In this document: positions 10,107 through 19,074 of the stretch, one piece after another
How the letters are laid out: each line of letters begins with the position of its first letter
Numbering within the stretch: position 1 is the stretch's first letter
Source: Caballeronia pedi
GTDB taxonomy: Bacteria > Pseudomonadota > Gammaproteobacteria > Burkholderiales > Burkholderiaceae
Direction: 5' to 3'
Assembly (NCBI RefSeq): GCF_001544915.2
Contig: NZ_FCOE02000004.1
Location: 362,907 to 426,906 of the forward strand
Length of the DNA: 64,000 nt
Made by a program: the position numbers and the translations under genes
Notes under the pieces: generated by a model
Seen by the model: the letters and a program-made list of their open reading frames with translations, nothing else
Told to the model about the DNA's origin: nothing
The model's database searches: none

Positions 10107-10508
10107 GGGTGCGCGAGCGGTGACGAGCCGAAAGTTTAGCGCTTGCCTGGGACGCGGGCAGCGGCGGCGTTGTCTTGGGGGGTGTTTGGCCGGATCCCGT
10201 GATCGTTTCGGTATATTGGCGTTGCCCCGCACAGGGGCAACGCTAATAAACCAACACGAACACGGGACCCGGCGAAAAAACCGCACCGCAACGGTGCACG
10301 TTGCACAGAAAACCGCCTGCCGACGGTGCACGCCACGGTCAAACCATCGACGAATCACGCCACGCCGTGCGCATGGAGCTTGCTTTAGCGAAAGCTACGG
10401 GACATCGAGACTCCCGGCGAGATCATCGAGGGCTGTTATGAAAATGGTATGGGACCGATCCGGCGCGGGTCCGCAGGGCAAGGGGAACGTTCAGACGAGG
10501 GCATCGTC
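10107..10508. other. Divergent intergenic region with several dyads
   Basis: A 402-base region between the divergent antiporter and EAL genes. It holds a perfect 10-bp stem, GCGTTGCCCC / GGGGCAACGC (10219-10228 and 10234-10243), and, about 30 bases on, GCAACG-GTGCA-CGTTGC followed by a second copy of CGGTGCACG. No protein is supported in it. It may be a structured leader or contain operator sites. Confidence 0.5.
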
Positions 10509-11828
10509 ATGGTGATCGCAAATCCCGAGAAAACGACGATTTCCGCGCGCAGTTTCGAACTCGGCGTGACGTCGGGCTTCGACCGCTATTCGGTCGAGCA
10601 CGGCGACTGGACACTGTCGAGCGTTTTTCAGCCGGTGTTCAGCCTGTCGCACATGCGCGCGGTCGGCTACGAAGGCCTGCTGCGCGCGCACGACGCGCTC
10701 GATCGCCCGGTGTCGCCGCTCGATGTGTTCGGGCAGGCATCGCGCGTCGGCGAAGCGTTGCAGATCGACCGCCTCGCGCAGGCGCTGCATCTCGAGAACT
10801 TCAAGATGCTCGGCGCGCAGACCGAATGGCTGTTTCTCAACGTTCATCCCGGCGCGCTGACCGAGCCGTATCACGCGGCCGCGCTGCTCGCGAATCTCAA
10901 GCGTCTCAACATCGAGCCGCGCCGCGTCGTGCTCGAAGTGCTGGAGCAAAGCGCGGAAGATATCGAGCGGCTCGCGCTCGCAGTGCAGCAGTTCCGCGAT
11001 CACGGCTTTTTCATCGCACTGGACGATTTCGGCGCGGGGCACACGAACATCGAGCGGATCTGGCAGCTCGATCCGGATATCGTCAAGCTCGATCGCGTGA
11101 TGCTCTCGCACGCCGGCCACAACGTGCATGCGCCGCTGTCGGCGCGCTCGCTCAAGCAGCGGCAGAACATGGAGGCGGTGCTGTCGGGCATCGTGTCGCT
11201 GCTGCACGAGGCGGGCAAGCTCGTGCTGATCGAAGGCGTCGAGACCGAGCACGAAGCGCAACTCGCGCTCGCGAGCGGCGCGGACTTCGTGCAGGGCTTT
11301 TTCTTCGCGCGGCCGCATCCGGGTCTCGCGGACGGCGCGCACGCGCAAACGGTCATCGGCGAGCTGACCGAGCGTTACCGCCTGCAGACCGAAGCGCGCG
11401 AGCGGCGCGTCGCGACACGGCTTCAGCCGTATATCCGCGCGTTCGAGCGCGCGGCCGAACGGCTCGCGGCGGGCGAGCCGCTCGAAGAAGTGTGCTGGAA
11501 TTTTCTCGCGCTCGATAACGCCGCGCGCTGTTTCCTGCTCGATCAGAACGGCCGTCAGGCGGGCCGCAACGTCGTGCTGCGCGCGGACCGCGCCGCACAC
11601 GAGGCGCGCTTTCTGCCGCTCATGGACGCGCAGGGCGCGAACTGGCTGCGCCGTCCGTACTTCCGCGCGGCGCTGGGCGACCCGGAGCGCGTGCACGTGA
11701 CGAAGCCGTATCTGTCGATCAACGAAGCGATGCCCTGCGTCACGCTCTCCGTGGAGACGCGTTCGCAGGGCAAGCGCTGCGTGCTGTGCGGCGACCTCGA
11801 CTGGTTGCCCGACGACGACATCGATTGA
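10509..11828 (+). CDS. EAL-domain cyclic-di-GMP phosphodiesterase with C-terminal sensor-like domain
   Basis: A 439-residue cytoplasmic protein without a GGDEF domain. The EAL domain covers about residues 30-290: EGLLR (55-59) is the EAL-type signature, with the metal-site segments NVHPG, VLEVLEQ, LDDFGAGH (171-178) and VKLDR. The catalytic residues therefore appear intact, predicting hydrolysis of cyclic-di-GMP to pGpG. Residues 310-439 resemble the PAS/Cache-like C-terminal domain found in YkuI-type EAL proteins, so activity may be ligand-controlled. The start at 10509 lacks a strong ribosome site; an in-frame ATG exists at 10449. The gene ends directly against the convergent oxidoreductase gene. 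Confidence 0.9.
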   Translation: MVIANPEKTTISARSFELGVTSGFDRYSVEHGDWTLSSVFQPVFSLSHMRAVGYEGLLRAHDALDRPVSPLDVFGQASRVGEALQIDRLAQALHLENFKMLGAQTEWLFLNVHPGALTEPYHAAALLANLKRLNIEPRRVVLEVLEQSAEDIERLALAVQQFRDHGFFIALDDFGAGHTNIERIWQLDPDIVKLDRVMLSHAGHNVHAPLSARSLKQRQNMEAVLSGIVSLLHEAGKLVLIEGVETEHEAQLALASGADFVQGFFFARPHPGLADGAHAQTVIGELTERYRLQTEARERRVATRLQPYIRAFERAAERLAAGEPLEEVCWNFLALDNAARCFLLDQNGRQAGRNVVLRADRAAHEARFLPLMDAQGANWLRRPYFRAALGDPERVHVTKPYLSINEAMPCVTLSVETRSQGKRCVLCGDLDWLPDDDID

Positions 11829-14800
11829 CTACTTCGCCACGACCACCGGAATACCCTTGAGCGACGATGCGCCCCTCATCGTGTCGATGGCGGCGCGCAC
11901 GGCATCGCCCGTCGCCGCTTCGATGCCGATGCGCGCGGCGATGTCGCGTTCGCTGCGCTTGACCATCGCGACGTTCGCGAGCTTCACGTGACCGTAGCCG
12001 CGCACCTTCTCGAACAGCGCGGCGAGCGCTTGCGTGTCCTTTGCGTTGTCGGCACTCACGCGAGACAAAGCGCGCGTCATCGTGATCTCGAAGTCGTCGG
12101 CGAGCTGGCGTTCCATGCGGCGTTCGAGCGTCCTGCCGAAGACATCGAGCGCGGTGCCGCGCAGCGCGCGCATTTTCGCGAGGCCGCCGAACACCGGCCA
12201 CATCCACTGGCCGAACACCTTCTTCTTCGGCGCGCCGCCGTTGGTCGAATGGGATAAGGCCGGCGGCGCGAGGTTGAACTTCACCTTATAGCTTTCACCC
12301 GCCGTGCCTTCGAACTGCGCGCCGAGCGCGGCGCGCAACGCCGGGTCCGCGTGGAGGCGCGCGACTTCGTATTCGTCCTTCACCGCGAGCAGCTTGTAGA
12401 ACGAAACCGCGATGGCCCGCGCGATGGCTTCGTTGCCAGCCGCCGCGTTCACCAGCTTGCGATAGCGCGCGACATACTTCGACCCGCCGTAAGCGAGCAG
12501 ACGTTCCTCGCGATCGCGGATCAGCTCGGGCAACGACATCCGGTCCATCGTGACGCGCTTCGCCAGCACTTGCGCGGTCAGCGCTTCGAGCGCGGCCATG
12601 TCCGACGCCGCCAGACGGCCGATCGAAAACGCGAGCTTGTTCGCCGCGACCGCGACATTGTTCAGCTCGATCGCGCGCATCAGTGCCGCGAGCGACAGCG
12701 GCACGAGCCCAAGCTGCCACGCGAAACCGAGCATCAGGATGTTCGCGCCGATGGTGTCGCCGAGAAAGCGCTGCGCGAGCGCCTGCGCGTCGCAACTGCG
12801 CATGGCATCGTGCGCGCCGGGGCCGGCGGCGTGACGCATCTTGTCGAGCAGCGCATCCGCATGAAGATTCGCTTCGGGGTTCTGCACGAAGCTCGCGTTC
12901 GGAATCGCGTGCGTGTTCACGACGATCTTCGTGCGATCGTGCCGCACCGTCTGCAACGCCTCCGGACTCGCGCCGACGACCATGTCGCACGCCAGCAGCA
13001 AATCGGCCTGTTGCGTGTCGATGCGCACCTGATTCAGCAGCGCGTCGGTCGCGGCGAAGCGCACGAACGACAGCACCGAGCCGCCTTTCTGCGCGAAGCC
13101 CATGAAATCGAGCACCGACGCGCTCTTGCCTTCCAGATGCGCCGCCATGCTGATGAGCGCGCCCACCGTCACGACGCCCGTGCCGCCGACGCCCGTCACG
13201 AGAATGTCGTAGGGCGCGTTGTCGAGATGACCTTGCGGGAGCGCGAGCGCATCGACGCGGCGCGCGAGTTCGGCCGCATCGAACGCGTGGCCTTCGGCCT
13301 TCTTCAGCTTCGCGCCTTCGACCGTGACGAAGCTCGGGCAGAAGCCGTTCACGCACGAATAGTCCTTGTTGCACGACGACTGATCGATGCGGCGCTTGCG
13401 GCCAAGCTCGGTTTCGACCGGCTCGACGGAAAGGCAGTTCGACTGCACGCCGCAATCGCCGCAGCCTTCGCAGACGGCTTCGTTGATGAAGAGACGCTTG
13501 TCCGGATCGGGAAACTCGCCTTTCTTGCGGCGGCGGCGCTTTTCGGCGGCGCAGGTCTGATCGTAGATGAGCACGGTGACGCCCGGCGTGTCGCGCAGGC
13601 GGCGCTGCACGTCGTCCAGCTGGCCGCGGTGATGGAACGTCGTGCCGCGCGGAAACTGATCTTCGTGACCTTGATACTTCTCGGGTTCGTCGCTGACGAC
13701 GACGAGCAGCGCGATGCCTTCTGCTTCCACCTGCCGCGCGATCTGCGGCACCGAAATGCTGCCGTCGACGGGCTGGCCGCCCGTCATCGCGACGGCGTCG
13801 TTATAAAGAATCTTGTAGGTGATGTTCGCCTTCGCGGCCACCGCCTGACGAATCGCGAGAATGCCCGAATGGAAGTACGTGCCGTCGCCGAGATTCTGGA
13901 AGACGTGCGGCGTTTTCGTGAACATCGAATGCGACGCCCAGTCGACGCCTTCGCCGCCCATCTGGATCAGACCGGTCGTGTCGCGCTCCATCCACGACGC
14001 CATGAAGTGACAGCCGATGCCCGCCTGCGCGACCGATCCTTCCGGCACCTTCGTCGACGTGTTGTGCGGGCAGCCCGAGCAGAAGTAGGGCGTGCGCTTC
14101 ACCGCGTCGGCGACATTCGAGAGGATCTGCGGCGCGACGAGATCGACGACCTTGTCGCGGCGATCCAGCGCGGGCTTGTGACGCGCGAGCCATTGCGCGA
14201 ACACCGGCAGCACGCGCGACGGACGCAGTTCGCCGAGCGCGCTCAGAAGCTGCGCGCCATCGCGCGCGTTCTTGCCGATCACGACCGGCCGCGCACCGTC
14301 GACGCGGTTGTACAGATGATCCTTGATCTGCTGCTCGATGACCGGCCCTTTCTCCTCGATCACCAGCACTTCGCTCAAACCTTCGACGAACGTTTCCAGC
14401 CGCGTCGTTTCCAGCGGATACGACAGCCCGACCTTGTAGATGCGCACGCCGGCGGCGTCGAGATCGTCGACGGTGAGTTCGAGGCGGCGCAGCGCTTCCA
14501 TCAGATCGAGATGCGCCTTGCCGCACGTCACGATGCCCACATTCGCGCGCGGGCTCGGCGCGATCCATTTGTCGATGCTGTTCGCGCGCGCGAAATGGCG
14601 CACGGCGTCGATCTTCGCGGCGAGGCGCGCTTCGATCGTCAGGCTCGGCAGATCGGGCCAGCGGTTGTGCAGGCCGCCCGGCGGCGGCGTGAAATCGGCG
14701 GGCGGCTGCCAGTCGGTGCGGATCGCGTCGAGATCGACGGTCGAGCCGGATTCGACCGTCTCCGAAATTGCCTTGAAGCCGATCCACGCGCCCGAGAAAC

Positions 14801-15407
14801 GCGACAGCGCCCAGCCGTAGAGGCCGAACTCCAGCATGTCCGCCACGTTCGACGGATTCACCACCGGCATGTGCCACGAGATCATCGTCTGGTCGCTCTG
14901 ATGCGGCATCGACGACGACACGCAGCCATGATCATCGCCCGCCACGACGAGCACGCCGCCATGCGGCGACGAGCCGTACGCGTTGCCGTGCTTGAGCGCG
15001 TCGCCCGCGCGATCGACGCCCGGACCCTTGCCGTACCACATCGCGAAGACGCCATCGACGGTGCGCTCCGCATCCGATTCCACGCGCTGGGTGCCGAGCA
15101 CGGCGGTGCCGCCGAGTTCCTCGTTGATCGCGGGCAGAAAGCGCACGTCGTGCGAGGCGAGCAGTTTCTTCGCTTTCCACAATTGCTGATCCACCATGCC
15201 GAGCGGCGAGCCGCGATAGCCGCTGACGAAACCGGCGGTGTTCAGGTTCGCGGCGCGGTCGCGTTCGCGCTGCATCAACACGAGGCGCACGAGCGCCTGC
15301 GTGCCGGTGAGGAAAATGCGGCCCTTGGTGGCGCTCAGGTTGTCGCTGAGCTGATAGTCGGACAGCGCGGGAGGAAAAAATGCATCGGCGGGGACGCGCG
15401 CGTTCAT
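11829..15407 (-). CDS. Indolepyruvate ferredoxin oxidoreductase, fused subunits
   Basis: A 1192-residue enzyme that decarboxylates arylpyruvates or branched 2-oxoacids to acyl-CoA with ferredoxin as acceptor. It fuses an N-terminal pyrimidine-binding/transketolase-like region, a TPP-binding region (CSGCPHNTSTKVPEG and GGEGVDW), an insert with iron-sulfur cysteines near 640-690 (CEGCGDCGVQSNC), and a C-terminal gamma region (VTGVGGTGVVTVGALI). This single-chain form of about 1150-1200 residues is typical of proteobacteria. GGAGATTTC before the ATG at 15407 fixes the start. It stands alone, divergent from a glutathione S-transferase gene. Confidence 0.93.
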   Translation of the reverse strand: MNARVPADAFFPPALSDYQLSDNLSATKGRIFLTGTQALVRLVLMQRERDRAANLNTAGFVSGYRGSPLGMVDQQLWKAKKLLASHDVRFLPAINEELGGTAVLGTQRVESDAERTVDGVFAMWYGKGPGVDRAGDALKHGNAYGSSPHGGVLVVAGDDHGCVSSSMPHQSDQTMISWHMPVVNPSNVADMLEFGLYGWALSRFSGAWIGFKAISETVESGSTVDLDAIRTDWQPPADFTPPPGGLHNRWPDLPSLTIEARLAAKIDAVRHFARANSIDKWIAPSPRANVGIVTCGKAHLDLMEALRRLELTVDDLDAAGVRIYKVGLSYPLETTRLETFVEGLSEVLVIEEKGPVIEQQIKDHLYNRVDGARPVVIGKNARDGAQLLSALGELRPSRVLPVFAQWLARHKPALDRRDKVVDLVAPQILSNVADAVKRTPYFCSGCPHNTSTKVPEGSVAQAGIGCHFMASWMERDTTGLIQMGGEGVDWASHSMFTKTPHVFQNLGDGTYFHSGILAIRQAVAAKANITYKILYNDAVAMTGGQPVDGSISVPQIARQVEAEGIALLVVVSDEPEKYQGHEDQFPRGTTFHHRGQLDDVQRRLRDTPGVTVLIYDQTCAAEKRRRRKKGEFPDPDKRLFINEAVCEGCGDCGVQSNCLSVEPVETELGRKRRIDQSSCNKDYSCVNGFCPSFVTVEGAKLKKAEGHAFDAAELARRVDALALPQGHLDNAPYDILVTGVGGTGVVTVGALISMAAHLEGKSASVLDFMGFAQKGGSVLSFVRFAATDALLNQVRIDTQQADLLLACDMVVGASPEALQTVRHDRTKIVVNTHAIPNASFVQNPEANLHADALLDKMRHAAGPGAHDAMRSCDAQALAQRFLGDTIGANILMLGFAWQLGLVPLSLAALMRAIELNNVAVAANKLAFSIGRLAASDMAALEALTAQVLAKRVTMDRMSLPELIRDREERLLAYGGSKYVARYRKLVNAAAGNEAIARAIAVSFYKLLAVKDEYEVARLHADPALRAALGAQFEGTAGESYKVKFNLAPPALSHSTNGGAPKKKVFGQWMWPVFGGLAKMRALRGTALDVFGRTLERRMERQLADDFEITMTRALSRVSADNAKDTQALAALFEKVRGYGHVKLANVAMVKRSERDIAARIGIEAATGDAVRAAIDTMRGASSLKGIPVVVAK

Positions 15408-15654
15408 GAAATCTCCAGAGTCTTTTTTGATATGCGGGGCAATGCGACATTCTTTGCCGACAAATGCGGAATGTTTTTGCGCACTCGCTTCGATTCCGCT
15501 CGCATCGGAAAGCAACGCCCTGATTTTCGGGATCGGCGAGAGGAATTTTTCTCGGGCGCGCGCATCTACGCGTAAACCCGACGCCATCCGCCGCGCGATT
15601 CGTGGGGATTTGGGGCTACCCTGAACGCATCGAAAGACAACGAAAACGACGCCG

Positions 15655-16305
15655 ATGAAGCTCTTCTACTGGCCGAAGACGCGCGCCTTCCGCGCGCTGT
15701 GGATGCTCGAGGAAATGCGCGTGCCGTATCAGCTCGAATTCGTGAATATCCGCGCGGGTGCGCAGAACGATCCGAACTTCTGCCGCGTCAATCCGATGTC
15801 CAAGCTGCCCGCGCTGGAAGACGGCAGCGTGCGCGTGGCGGAATCGGGCGCGGTGCTGCTCTATCTCGCGGACCGTTATCCGGAAACCGCGCTCGGCGTG
15901 CCGCTGGACGATCCGTCGCGCGGCCGCTTCCTGCAATGGATGTTTTTCACCGGCTCGTGTCTCGAACCCGCGATGGCCGAACGCGTGACCGGCGCGCAGG
16001 GCAACACTGTGAGTTTCGGTTGGGGCGATCTGATGCGCGTCGAGCACGCGATCGAAAACGCGCTGGAGGAAGGACCGTGGCTGCTCGGCGAACAGTTCAC
16101 CGCCGCCGACATTCTCGCGGCGAGCACGCTGCAGATTGCGTTCAGGGCGAAGCTGATCGAGCCGCAGGGCGTGCTGTTCGATTACGTCGAACGCGCGCTC
16201 GCGCGTGAAGGCTACGAGCGCGCGTCAGGGATCGATCATCGCGAGGCCGAGCGGCACGCGCTCAATGCGCATGTTGGCCTCGCGCACCCGCAAAACGATA
16301 ATTAG
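15655..16305 (+). CDS. Glutathione S-transferase family protein
   Basis: A 216-residue cytosolic GST. Residues 1-80 have the thioredoxin fold, beginning MKLFYWPKTRAFRALWMLEE, with the cis-Pro and glutathione-contact segment SKLPALEDGSVRVAESGAVL. The helical C-terminal domain contains LGEQFTAADILAASTL, the N-capping box of GSTs. The substrate is unknown. Its last four bases overlap the 3' end of the convergent small gene that follows. Confidence 0.9.
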   Translation: MKLFYWPKTRAFRALWMLEEMRVPYQLEFVNIRAGAQNDPNFCRVNPMSKLPALEDGSVRVAESGAVLLYLADRYPETALGVPLDDPSRGRFLQWMFFTGSCLEPAMAERVTGAQGNTVSFGWGDLMRVEHAIENALEEGPWLLGEQFTAADILAASTLQIAFRAKLIEPQGVLFDYVERALAREGYERASGIDHREAERHALNAHVGLAHPQNDN

Positions 16306-16547
16306 GGAAACGCGCGCGGTTTCGGAATGCCCGCGCCGGCTTCGATATCCGACACCGCGCGCCGATGCGCCAACTCGACGGCTTCGGCCTTGTCGGCGAG
16401 ACCGTCATCGCCGCCGACGGTCGTCCACGGCTGCACGGCCTTGTCGTGATGACGGATCTCGTACTCCGCGTCCCAGCGCGAGCCCTGTAGCTCGACCGGC
16501 CTCACGTGGATGGCGTAGACGCCGTAAAGGAAGATCTGCTCCGGCAT
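16302..16547 (-). CDS. Small hypothetical protein (81 aa)
   Basis: An 81-residue acidic protein of unknown function with a good ribosome site (GGAGG, five bases before the ATG). It reads as a short beta-rich start (MPEQIFLYGVYAIHVRPVEL) followed by a helix (KAEAVELAHRRAVSDIEAG). The same build, strands then a helix containing an Ala-Arg-Ala-like segment, is seen in the next small gene on this strand 69 bases upstream, so the two may be distantly related and co-transcribed. I do not recognise the family with confidence. Confidence 0.7.
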   Translation of the reverse strand: MPEQIFLYGVYAIHVRPVELQGSRWDAEYEIRHHDKAVQPWTTVGGDDGLADKAEAVELAHRRAVSDIEAGAGIPKPRAFP

Positions 16548-16616
16548 GATGTCCTCCGATGCCGCCAGGAAGCGCCGCGAAAGCGAAGTGCGCCACGCGC
16601 CGCCGTGGCCGCGTGG

Positions 16617-16838
16617 TTAAAGTTCGATTTCTCCGAGGATGCGGTGCGCGAGCGCGCGCGCTTCGTTCAGCGCTTCTTCTTCGTTGCCCGAAGCGGCTTC
16701 CACTTCGTAGAGCGTCGAGTCGGCGTCTTCGCCGTCGTCGCGCGCGAGCGAGACAAGACCCTGAAACTGGCCGCCGTCGATGGCGCGTACGCCGATCGTC
16801 GCGGTATAGATGCCTTTCGTGTAGGTGGTGTCTTCCAT
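16617..16838 (-). CDS. Small hypothetical protein (73 aa)
   Basis: A 73-residue acidic protein with a strong GGAGG ten bases before the ATG at 16838. It has beta-type sequence early (GIYTATIGVRAIDGGQFQGL) and a C-terminal helix (NEEEALNEARALAHRILGEI). No signal peptide, cysteines or membrane segment are present. It lies upstream of the 81-residue gene on the same strand, with 65 bases between it and the sugar kinase gene on its other side. The function is unknown. Confidence 0.7.
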   Translation of the reverse strand: MEDTTYTKGIYTATIGVRAIDGGQFQGLVSLARDDGEDADSTLYEVEAASGNEEEALNEARALAHRILGEIEL

Positions 16839-16903
16839 GATGGATTCGCCTCCGGGCAAGGACGAATCCATGCTAGCACGCTGATATGTAGCGCGTACGA
16901 CGC

Positions 16904-17815
16904 TTATGCGAGCAACGCCTCGACCTCGTCCAGCGAAGGCGAATGCGCGCCCGAGTGACGGCACGCCGCCGCGCCCGCCGCGAGCGCGAACTTCAGATGA
17001 TCGGGCCACTCGCCGTGGCGCGCCATCAGGCTGTAGAGCAATCCGCCGATGGACGCATCGCCCGCGCCGACCGTATCCGCCACTTCGACGCTCGGCGGGC
17101 GCGCGCTGTACTGCTCGCCGTCGGCGTAGAGCGTGGCGTCCGACGAACCGCGCGTGACGAGCACGGTGGCCTGTGGATTCATCGAGCGGATTTTTGCGAG
17201 CGCGTCCGCCTCGGGCATGCCTTTGAAAAGCATGTGCAGATCTTCATCCGACACTTTGATGAGATCGGCGAGGCTCGCCATGTTGCGCAGGATCGGCTCG
17301 TAGCCGTGCTCCATCAGATTGCGATAGTTCGGATCGAAGCTGATCTTCACGCCGTGCTCGCGCAATTGCCGGGCAAGCGCGGCGAGCGTCGCGCCGAGCG
17401 GCTGGCGCACGAGGCTGATGCAGCCGAAATGCGCCCACTTCACGCGCTCCATCCAGCCGGGCGGCAGCCGCGACGGATCGAACGCCAGATCCGCGCCGTT
17501 CTCGCCCATGAAGTAGTAGGTCGGCGGCTGCGTCTTGTGGACGATGGCCAGCAGCGGCGGACGCTCGACGCGCTGCATGAAGCGCATGTCGAGCCCCGAT
17601 GCGGCGCTCGCGTCCCACAGATCGTCGGAGAAATTGTCGGTGCCGAGCGAGCCGGCGCAGGCCGTCGGCAGGCCGAGCCGCGCCACCGCGCGCGCGACGT
17701 TCCAGCCCGCGCCGCCCGGACGCGAAAGCCAGCTCGACACGTCCGTGCGGATCATGTCGGTGAGGATGTCGCCGGCGGAGACGAATTGCGGGAAGGTAGT
17801 TTGCTCGCTTGCCAT
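16904..17815 (-). CDS. PfkB-family carbohydrate kinase (probable fructokinase)
   Basis: A 303-residue ribokinase-fold kinase. The N-terminal signature SRPGGAGWNVARAVARLG binds sugar, and the C-terminal signature DTVGAGDASIGGLLYSL (from residue 247) contains the catalytic Asp253 and the anion hole. The start at 17815 is used because the frame upstream has no family character. It lies five bases after the AGE-family isomerase gene in a LacI-led operon. An isomerase making a ketose followed by a kinase suggests phosphorylation of fructose or a similar ketose; the exact sugar is inferred, not shown. Confidence 0.88.
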   Translation of the reverse strand: MASEQTTFPQFVSAGDILTDMIRTDVSSWLSRPGGAGWNVARAVARLGLPTACAGSLGTDNFSDDLWDASAASGLDMRFMQRVERPPLLAIVHKTQPPTYYFMGENGADLAFDPSRLPPGWMERVKWAHFGCISLVRQPLGATLAALARQLREHGVKISFDPNYRNLMEHGYEPILRNMASLADLIKVSDEDLHMLFKGMPEADALAKIRSMNPQATVLVTRGSSDATLYADGEQYSARPPSVEVADTVGAGDASIGGLLYSLMARHGEWPDHLKFALAAGAAACRHSGAHSPSLDEVEALLA

Positions 17816-17820
17816 GCTTG

Positions 17821-19074
17821 TCACCGTTGAGTCGAGGTCGGGCCGAGCGCGTTCAGCACTTCGTAGCACGCGCCCATGGTGTGATAGTCGGTCTTGCCGG
17901 CGGGACTTTTCTCGTCGCCGTACTTGCGGTTGTCGCACGTGAGAATGCGATACCACGCGCCGTATTCGTGATCGACGAAGTGCGCCCAGCTATAGCGCCA
18001 GAGTTCGTCGTAGCAATCCCAGAAACGTTCGCGGCCCGTGCGCGCGCCGAGCAGCGCCGCCGCCGCGAAGCTTTCCGCCTGCACCCAGAAGTATTTGTCG
18101 TGGTCGCAGATGGTGTCGTCCGGGCCGAAACCGTAGTAAAGGCCACCGTGCCGGCTGTCCCACGCGCGATTGAAGCCCGCGTCGAAGAGTTCGGCCGCGC
18201 GCGGCGCGAGCCACGGCAGCGCGCGATGCCGCTCAAGGATCAACAGCAGCTTCGCCCATTCCGTCTGATGCCCCGGCTGAAAACCCCACGGTCGAAAGAT
18301 GTTCGAGCTGTCCGATTCGTTGTAATGCCAGTCCACCGACCAGTCGCGATGAAAATGCTCCCACACGAGCCCGTTCGACAGCTTCGCCTGACGCAGCGTG
18401 ATATTGCCCGCGATGATCGACGCGCGATCCAGATAGATGACGTGGCCCGTCGCCTCATACGCGGCGAGCAGCGCCTCGGTCGCGTGCATATTCGCGTTCT
18501 GTCCGCGATAGTCCGAAAGCTGCCAGTTGGCCGTGGCTTCGTCGGCGTAGAGGCCGGCGTCGGCGTCCCAGAAGCGCTTGTCCATCAGCGCGAAGATTTC
18601 GTCGATCATCGGCCTGGCTTCGTCGATGCCCGCCATCGCCGCGTGCGCGCAGGCGAGCAGCACGAAGGCCATGCCGTAGCAGTGGCGCGTGCCGTCGAGC
18701 GTGCGCTTCTGGCCGTCGCGCCACTCGATTTCCCAGTCGTAGCCTTCGTTTGCGGCGTCCCAATGCGCGTCGCGCAGGAATTTGAAGGCATGCCGCGCGT
18801 CGTCTTGAAAACGAGCGTCGCCGAAATGGCGATACGCCATCGCGTAGTTGAAGACGAAGCGCGTGCTGCTGACGAGATGGCGCGTCGTGCGGTCGTAGAC
18901 GCTGCCGTCGTCCTTGAAGAAATGGAAGAAGCCGCCGGACGGATCGCGCGCATTGGGCGCGTAGAAGGCGAGCGTGTCGCGCACGTGCGAGAGCAGGAAG
19001 TCGCGGCTGCGGAAATCGATCGCGCGTTCCACTGACACTTCTTCCGCGAGGGCAGGTGAGGCGGTCATGTTCAT
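17821..19074 (-). CDS. AGE-family sugar epimerase/isomerase
   Basis: A 417-residue (alpha/alpha)6-barrel protein of the N-acylglucosamine 2-epimerase family, which includes mannose isomerase and YihS. Recognisable conserved stretches are HCYGMAFVLLACAHA, NANMHATEALLAAYEATG, FQPGHQTEWAKLLL and KYFWVQAESFAAAAL, with the conserved His residues of the active site. It likely interconverts mannose and fructose or a related pair. The start overlaps the lacI stop by four bases (ATGA), and the kinase gene follows. Confidence 0.9.
   Translation of the reverse strand: MNMTASPALAEEVSVERAIDFRSRDFLLSHVRDTLAFYAPNARDPSGGFFHFFKDDGSVYDRTTRHLVSSTRFVFNYAMAYRHFGDARFQDDARHAFKFLRDAHWDAANEGYDWEIEWRDGQKRTLDGTRHCYGMAFVLLACAHAAMAGIDEARPMIDEIFALMDKRFWDADAGLYADEATANWQLSDYRGQNANMHATEALLAAYEATGHVIYLDRASIIAGNITLRQAKLSNGLVWEHFHRDWSVDWHYNESDSSNIFRPWGFQPGHQTEWAKLLLILERHRALPWLAPRAAELFDAGFNRAWDSRHGGLYYGFGPDDTICDHDKYFWVQAESFAAAALLGARTGRERFWDCYDELWRYSWAHFVDHEYGAWYRILTCDNRKYGDEKSPAGKTDYHTMGACYEVLNALGPTSTQR

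Noticed and set aside
12351..15575. A plus-strand open frame of over 1000 codons
   Set aside because: It is the complement of the indolepyruvate oxidoreductase gene, with codon use typical of a shadow frame.
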